Assembly (NCBI GenBank): GCA_964019165.1 | Contig: OZ025274.1 | Coordinates: forward strand, 5,789,868 to 5,853,867 | Source: Mastigias papua | Lineage: Eukaryota; Cnidaria; Scyphozoa; Rhizostomeae; Mastigiidae | Reading direction: 5' to 3' | DNA length: 64,000 nucleotides | Shown here: piece by piece, positions 59,648 through 64,000 of the stretch | How positions within the stretch are numbered: position 1 is the stretch's first letter | Layout: every line of letters starts with the position of its first letter | Notes under the pieces: model-generated | Told to the model about the DNA's origin: nothing | Seen by the model: the letters and a program-made list of their open reading frames with translations, nothing else | The model's database searches: none | Made by a program: the position numbers and the translations under genes

Positions 59648-59835
59648 ACGATCACAAGTTTCTCGTTATGCCAGCGTGTGGTGCAGCACTTGCTGTAGTT
59701 TATGGTAATGCTCTCAAGGAACTGCAATCAAAGAACAAACTGGGTGATATTAAAACAGTTCTGGTTATCGTTTGTGGTGGGCAGGGTGTATCATTTCAAC
59801 AATTATTAGATCTGAAATCGAGATTTGATTTATGA
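59648..59835 (+). CDS. Serine dehydratase-like gene, exon 7 and stop
   Basis: 188 nt, acceptor CTTCATAG, split Asp codon G|AC. Encodes DDHKFLVMPACGAALAVVYG and TVLVIVCGGQGVSFQQLLDL, ending FDL-TGA. Met271 stands where Glu is usual before PACGAA. Cys306 is the residue expected beside the pyridine nitrogen. Confidence 0.9.
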
Positions 59836-61419
59836 TGTGTATACAACACGGAAAGTGGACAGGATGGTCAATAGGGGCGCTGGGAGTCATGCTAGCATGT
59901 GAAGCCAGGTTTCCACAATAGATACTAACTACAAATGAATACAAAAGTAGGATTCCCCTTAGAATTTTCTTGTTGCTATCAGAAGAACTGTCCCTAACCT
60001 CTCCCCATATTCAATTACCCTCTCATGGTCTAAATCTTTTAGTAGAGCATATGTTTCTTTTTGCCTATTTACACAGGCACGGCACAGTTAAGTCAAACTG
60101 ACGCACTTCACAATTGCCCTTGATGATGCGTAGGATAAATACTTTGCAGGAGGAAATTTCTCATATTTTAGCACTGTTTTGTCTTGTAAATACAATCAAG
60201 CTGGCAAATTAGAGCATTGAAGAGTAGAGTAATTGATTTGTGTCAAGTTTAGAGACGTAGACTTGTCTAGCATACTCCATGAGGGTTGCTTACAGCAAAA
60301 TTCCCCTTCACAGATCTGCATTGTCTGTAAATTGTAGTCTATAGTATTAGATCATTTTCCTTTGTCGAATTGTGATCCAACAGAAGTGGAACTGCCATGA
60401 TGTTATGCTAGATTTAGTTGAATTTCAATGTATATGTGTCATTATTTGAAGGATGTGTTTCAATATTCACATTGAAATCGTGGAGTCTTTCATAATATTT
60501 ATTGTTAGAGTCTTTTGTTGTAATTATTCGAATTTTTGAAAGTCAATTACAAGCCTGGGATATCCTTCGAGATTTTCAACTGTCTCTGTTGACAAATGCT
60601 CCTTGTCAAGCTCCTTGCTGCTTCCTATGCTTCCGTTGCCACTGCCCAATGGATACTATCAGGGGGGCAGCCATTGCGGTGAGTAGGATGACTATGACCC
60701 TCGCAAATTAACAGAGATCATCTTTATTGACATATCCTATGCCCTGCTTTAGACAATCCCGCTTAATTGGACCATTTATGGGTACTTCGCATAAAAGTTT
60801 TGCAAATGCTTTTGAGATCACTGCAAACAGGGAACTGACCTTTATTGAGCAGAAAATCGGTAGGTACCTATAGCTAGAGTGAAAATGATCTTTTATTATT
60901 TACTGAATATGGTCAGAAATATAAAGGTATTTATAGCATCAGAGTCCCACTTCTTGAATATTGGTTGGCAGTTTTTGCAAGAACTAATTGATTATTTCTT
61001 TTATTGCCCGTGAAAACCAACTATGTTCATGATGTGAACTAGAACTCTTCTCGGAATAATACCCGATAGATATCGATTGAAATCTGAGGGTTACATTACC
61101 ACTGGAAATTATGTTTGAATTAATCCTTTCTTTTTATTTTGTGTCGAGGTTGACTGCTTGCAGCTGATGTTTTTATATTACATGTTTTTACAAGATATTT
61201 TATGCACGTCTCTAGAACAGTGTTTTTCTGCCTTCTCAGTATAAAGACTATGTTGGACTTTCTTGCAGATCATTAAAATTTAACTATACGACCATAAATT
61301 GAAGAAATCTTCTAAAACACAAATTGTCTTAGAATCAAATGCTATCATCATCATCTGCTTATTTGACGTAACTTTTATTTCCCTTTGTGTTTCCTTCACA
61401 AACCCTTGTAATGTCCTTC
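59836..61419 (+). other. 3' flank of the gene; nothing recognised
   Basis: Presumably holds the 3' UTR. I found no canonical AATAAA in the first several hundred bases and no second gene. Confidence 0.4.
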
Positions 61420-61697
61420 AGTTATTCGAGCTCTCGTTCGAAGTAATTTTACGCTCCCTTGGATAAAACCCCCAACGTATTTGAACTTTTCGAAAAGTCC
61501 CGATGGCCATAGTGGCAAAACTTGGGAAATTGAAAGGTAAACGTTGCATATTATGGTTAGAAATTTAATGGAGCAAATTTTTTCAAAGATGATTTTTTCA
61601 AAAATTTGGTGTAACGTTTCATAATACAAGGAGCAAAGAACATCCAGGTTATTGGAACCAATTTTCACCTTCCTTTGGAGATTCGAATAACCGGGAG
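61420..61697. mobile_element. Possible short TIR element (GTTATTCGA ends)
   Basis: CAGTTATTCGAGCTCTCG at the left and the reverse complement of the right CGGTTATTCGAATCTCC share a GTTATTCGA core. About 280 bp, no coding, imperfect ends. Confidence 0.3.
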
Positions 61698-61783
61698 TCT
61701 ACCGTTGTTACATGTTGAACAAGACATCTTAATAACAACCTGATCCCTATTTCTCTAAAGATCTACTGTCCTCTTCTCGTTGT

Positions 61784-61785
<2 letters not shown>

Positions 61786-61828
<43 letters not shown>

Positions 61829-61842
61829 CATACATACATACA
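61786..61842. repeat. (TA)n(CATA)n microsatellite
   Basis: A TA run followed by CATA tetramers. Confidence 0.9.
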
Positions 61843-61845
61843 TTT

Positions 61846-62135
61846 AAATCCCTTTAAATCGTACTCTAGATAAGTCGGACTTTCGCTTAGTCGGACTAAT
61901 TTTTCATTCCCCTACGATTTACCTACCAAAATCTAGCCAAAGTACTTTGTTTAAGTCATACCCTGGATAAGTCGTACTTTCGCTTAGTTGGATTGATCCT
62001 TCATTCCCCTTGGATTTACCCACCAAAATCTGGCCAAAATACTTAATTTAAATCGTACCCCGGATAAGTCTGACTTGCGCTTAATCGTACCGATTCTAAA
62101 TGTCCCCTTGACCAAAATACTCCGCTTTACTCAGA
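61846..62135 (+). repeat. ~93-bp tandem repeat, about three copies
   Basis: Each copy has TTTAA(A/G)TC(G/A)TAC(T/C)C, GGATAAGTC(G/T), (C/T)TTTCGCTTAGT, CATTCCCCT and ACCAAAATCT(A/G)GCCAAA. Starts near 61846, 61940 and 62035, the last diverged. Directly upstream of a CENP-B/pogo remnant, so it is probably a subterminal array of that transposon. Confidence 0.8.
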
Positions 62136-62299
62136 CTACTTATTCAATTTTTCCGAAATGCAGCTTTCCATATTCGAAGGTTTGAAAGTTTTGTTGGAAG
62201 TGAAGGTTTTAAGCAAGGTTTATCATAGTTCAGTAGTCTGTTTGAAGTGAGTTTTTTGACTGGTGTTTGAGGCGCTACCTCGAAGCTGACCACCCAAAC

Positions 62300-62460
62300 A
62301 ATAAGGGAAAAGTATGATATATTTAAACTGAAGTCAAAGAACGTGTGCTGCATGGATTTCCAAAAACAGACGTTGTCAGAATGGATTAAAAGAAAATCTA
62401 TGACTTGTGATGAAGTAGAGAAAACAACGGAAATTCGACAGGCTATTGAAATACTTGGTA
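62300..62460 (+). pseudogene. Pogo/Tigger transposase N-terminal (CENP-B HTH) remnant
   Basis: Translation gives KYDIFKLKSKN, then FQKQTLSEWIKRKSMTCDEV. The K-Q-T-L-S-x-W-I-K helix-turn-helix is the hallmark of CENP-B/pogo transposase N-termini. The catalytic part is not found in the next 600 bp, where frames are broken. Confidence 0.55.
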
Positions 62461-62849
62461 AGTTTTCCCTGTTCAAAGAAAGTGGAGAAACAGGGTCAAT
62501 AGTTTTGAGGGTATCCTCCTTACTTGAAATGGATTTTAAAAATCAAAAATCGCTCCATGAAACAAATGAAAATTGCAAGCATTTTTCAAAAAGCAGTGGA
62601 AAACGTAATTATCTTAAAATCCCTAATATGGTCAATAGGAATATGATTGTGTACGTATTATATTTGTATCGACACTTTGAAGATGGCTAGGTATAATTTT
62701 GATAAGTCAGACTTGCAGATTCACCCCTGTCAGAATCTTCTTATTAGAAGAAAGACAGTATTTGGTAGATGTAGATTGTACTTTCTCAAGAAAATCCAAC
62801 TCGGTGACAGACATTCGCTGACTCAGACAATTTCCCATCTTCCTTCAGA

Positions 62850-62873
62850 GTACGGCTTAACGCGATTCTACTG
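62850..62873 (-). repeat. Likely right end of the pogo-like element
   Basis: The minus strand begins CAGTAGAATCGCGTTAAGCC, a pogo/Tigger-style CAGT terminus. The matching left end was not confidently located, so the element's extent is uncertain. Confidence 0.4.
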
Positions 62874-62916
62874 TGTATGTATATACACACACTTGGAGCA
62901 ACATGTGTTGGCCTAA

Positions 62917-64000
62917 ATTAAACCGCATAAATTGAACAAAAAGATTGATAGTTGACACAGTAACATCCTTTTATATGAATTACGTACAAAACTGACAGCT
63001 GCACTTACAATGTTTCCTCATTTTATAATCCAGGGTGCATTACTTCGAAGCCAAGTCCGTTATTTCGTTTAAAATATAAGCAGACATCTTGAACCCATAA
63101 CAAGACAGATTGCAAATCACTGAATACTACCAAGGGAGGCGAGTCTTCTAGTTTATTGCAGTTCTGATGAGCTTCAAATTTGAGCTGCTAATTCCTACTC
63201 ATTCTGGGCCTAGTTGAACAATGCAAATATACTCTTGGGAAATATTTCTGAAGCTGACGTCCGTGGCATTGGGGATTGCCTCGAAAATAACGTCCCAGTT
63301 GAGAATTGCAAAAAGAAGAACAGGTGTCAAACAAAATGTATTTCATTGAAATAAATTATTTTAATATGTATTTTTATAACGGGATAAAATACAGTATATA
63401 CCCATTTCTTTATAAGGACAAAAAATGTCAAATGACTTTGACGAATAATTTTGATTTGAAAATAATGCTTTTGATGAAATCTTAGCAAGAAAGCTAACTC
63501 ATCGATTTTTTTCCAACGCAATTAAGTCAATTGCAACATGTCTGGCCAATAGCATAATGGCCTCGCACTTGATTTTGTGAATCACAGAAATAGTCCAGCT
63601 TGTGGCAACGGTTGTATGACAATCTCGTTCACCTAAAATTGTTCTCGAACTTTGTAATTCAAAAAGGTTTCATGAAGAGACACTCCAGCGAAAGTGGAAA
63701 GTCTTGGTCCGTTATAAAGAATATAGGCATATGATAAATCTATTTGATTTTATTAAACTTGACAACAAGTTACATAACTCAGTTGCTACGCACGTTGCCA
63801 TAAAATCTATCAAATGACTATCGAAGACCCTAAGAGACGGGTGAAATTTATCTCCTCGAACAAGAAACGAGGGTTTTTAACATGGAATCGTTGAAATCAA
63901 CAAACCAACAAACAATTGCTTCAAAAACTACCTTAGAATATCTTTGCTATCCCCTCCCATCTCTACATCTTGAATCAGATGCAAAGCATTCCAGAAGCAA
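62917..64000. other. No recognised feature
   Basis: AT-rich sequence to the window edge. The short frames have no supported domains. Confidence 0.4.

Larger units (their letters stand above)
51546..59835 (+). other. Whole serine dehydratase-like gene (7 exons, 325 aa)
   Basis: Exons 51546-51708, 54867-55042, 55500-55557, 55785-55824, 56697-56924, 59269-59393 and 59648-59835 sum to 978 nt, exactly 325 codons plus stop. This is close to the usual ~325-330 residue length of animal SDS/SDSL. All introns are GT-AG and all split codons join sensibly. Fold-type II PLP landmarks: Lys43, the altered glycine-rich loop SDLGGSAG (64-71), the phosphate-binding GGGG (172-175), PACGAALA (272-279) and VCGG with Cys306 near the pyridine nitrogen. 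Oddities: the Asn of the usual SSGGNAG is Ser69, and the Glu of VEPACGAA is Met271. It may be a divergent SDS/SDSL paralogue with changed substrate use; the exact ortholog is uncertain, so I give no symbol. Confidence 0.85.

Noticed and set aside
59836..61419. Additional exon or second gene downstream of the dehydratase
   Set aside because: The stop at 59835 completes a full-length enzyme and no domain or splice pattern was found beyond it.

Overview
The window is eukaryotic and animal-like: AT-rich, with a spliced metabolic gene using GT-AG introns and a very dense, diverse load of transposable elements (BEL/Pao, Gypsy, Penelope-like, non-LTR, P element, hAT, pogo, mariner-like, short non-autonomous elements). 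This mix suits a marine invertebrate, most plausibly a cnidarian such as a coral, but nothing in the sequence fixes the species.

Layout. 1-2229 is the 3' end of a BEL/Pao retrotransposon (integrase, polypurine tract, 3' LTR). 2250-3340 holds a small single-exon gene with an NCQHF motif (LRAT/NlpC-P60-like). A second copy lies at 45.9-46.9 kb in inverted orientation. 3.3-6.6 kb contains short terminal-inverted-repeat (TIR) elements and a Gypsy gag-protease fragment split by a TA-targeting MITE. 6.6-13.5 kb is one minus-strand Penelope-like element, broken by a young non-autonomous LTR element (7178-9531) and by a 1.4 kb TIR element (9665-11052). 13.55-39.35 kb is, as I read it, a single plus-strand non-LTR retrotransposon blown apart by successive insertions. 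Its pieces still read in one translation order across the junctions. The largest insertion (22.45-39.24 kb) is nested: LINE > small Gypsy-type LTR element > minus-strand BEL/Pao > Gypsy, P element and hAT. 39.35-43.8 kb holds more relics (Gypsy RNase H piece, TIR elements, a decayed minus-strand LINE). 47.2-47.5 kb is a simple satellite.

51.5-59.8 kb is the only recognisable ordinary metabolic gene: an L-serine dehydratase/threonine deaminase-like PLP enzyme on the plus strand. Seven exons join into exactly 325 codons plus a stop. Its introns carry a mariner-like element, a tandem tRNA-like repeat and a SINE. 61.4-62.9 kb holds pogo/Tigger remnants with three ~90 bp tandem repeats. The remaining stretches show nothing I can name.

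The strongest signals are the reconstructable insertion history, exact target-site duplications (TSDs) for many elements, a nearly intact Gypsy with one stop codon, a THAP-type P element, TIR families of uncertain class, the inverted gene pair, and a serine-dehydratase-like gene with altered cofactor-site residues and a 4-nt tandem splice donor.
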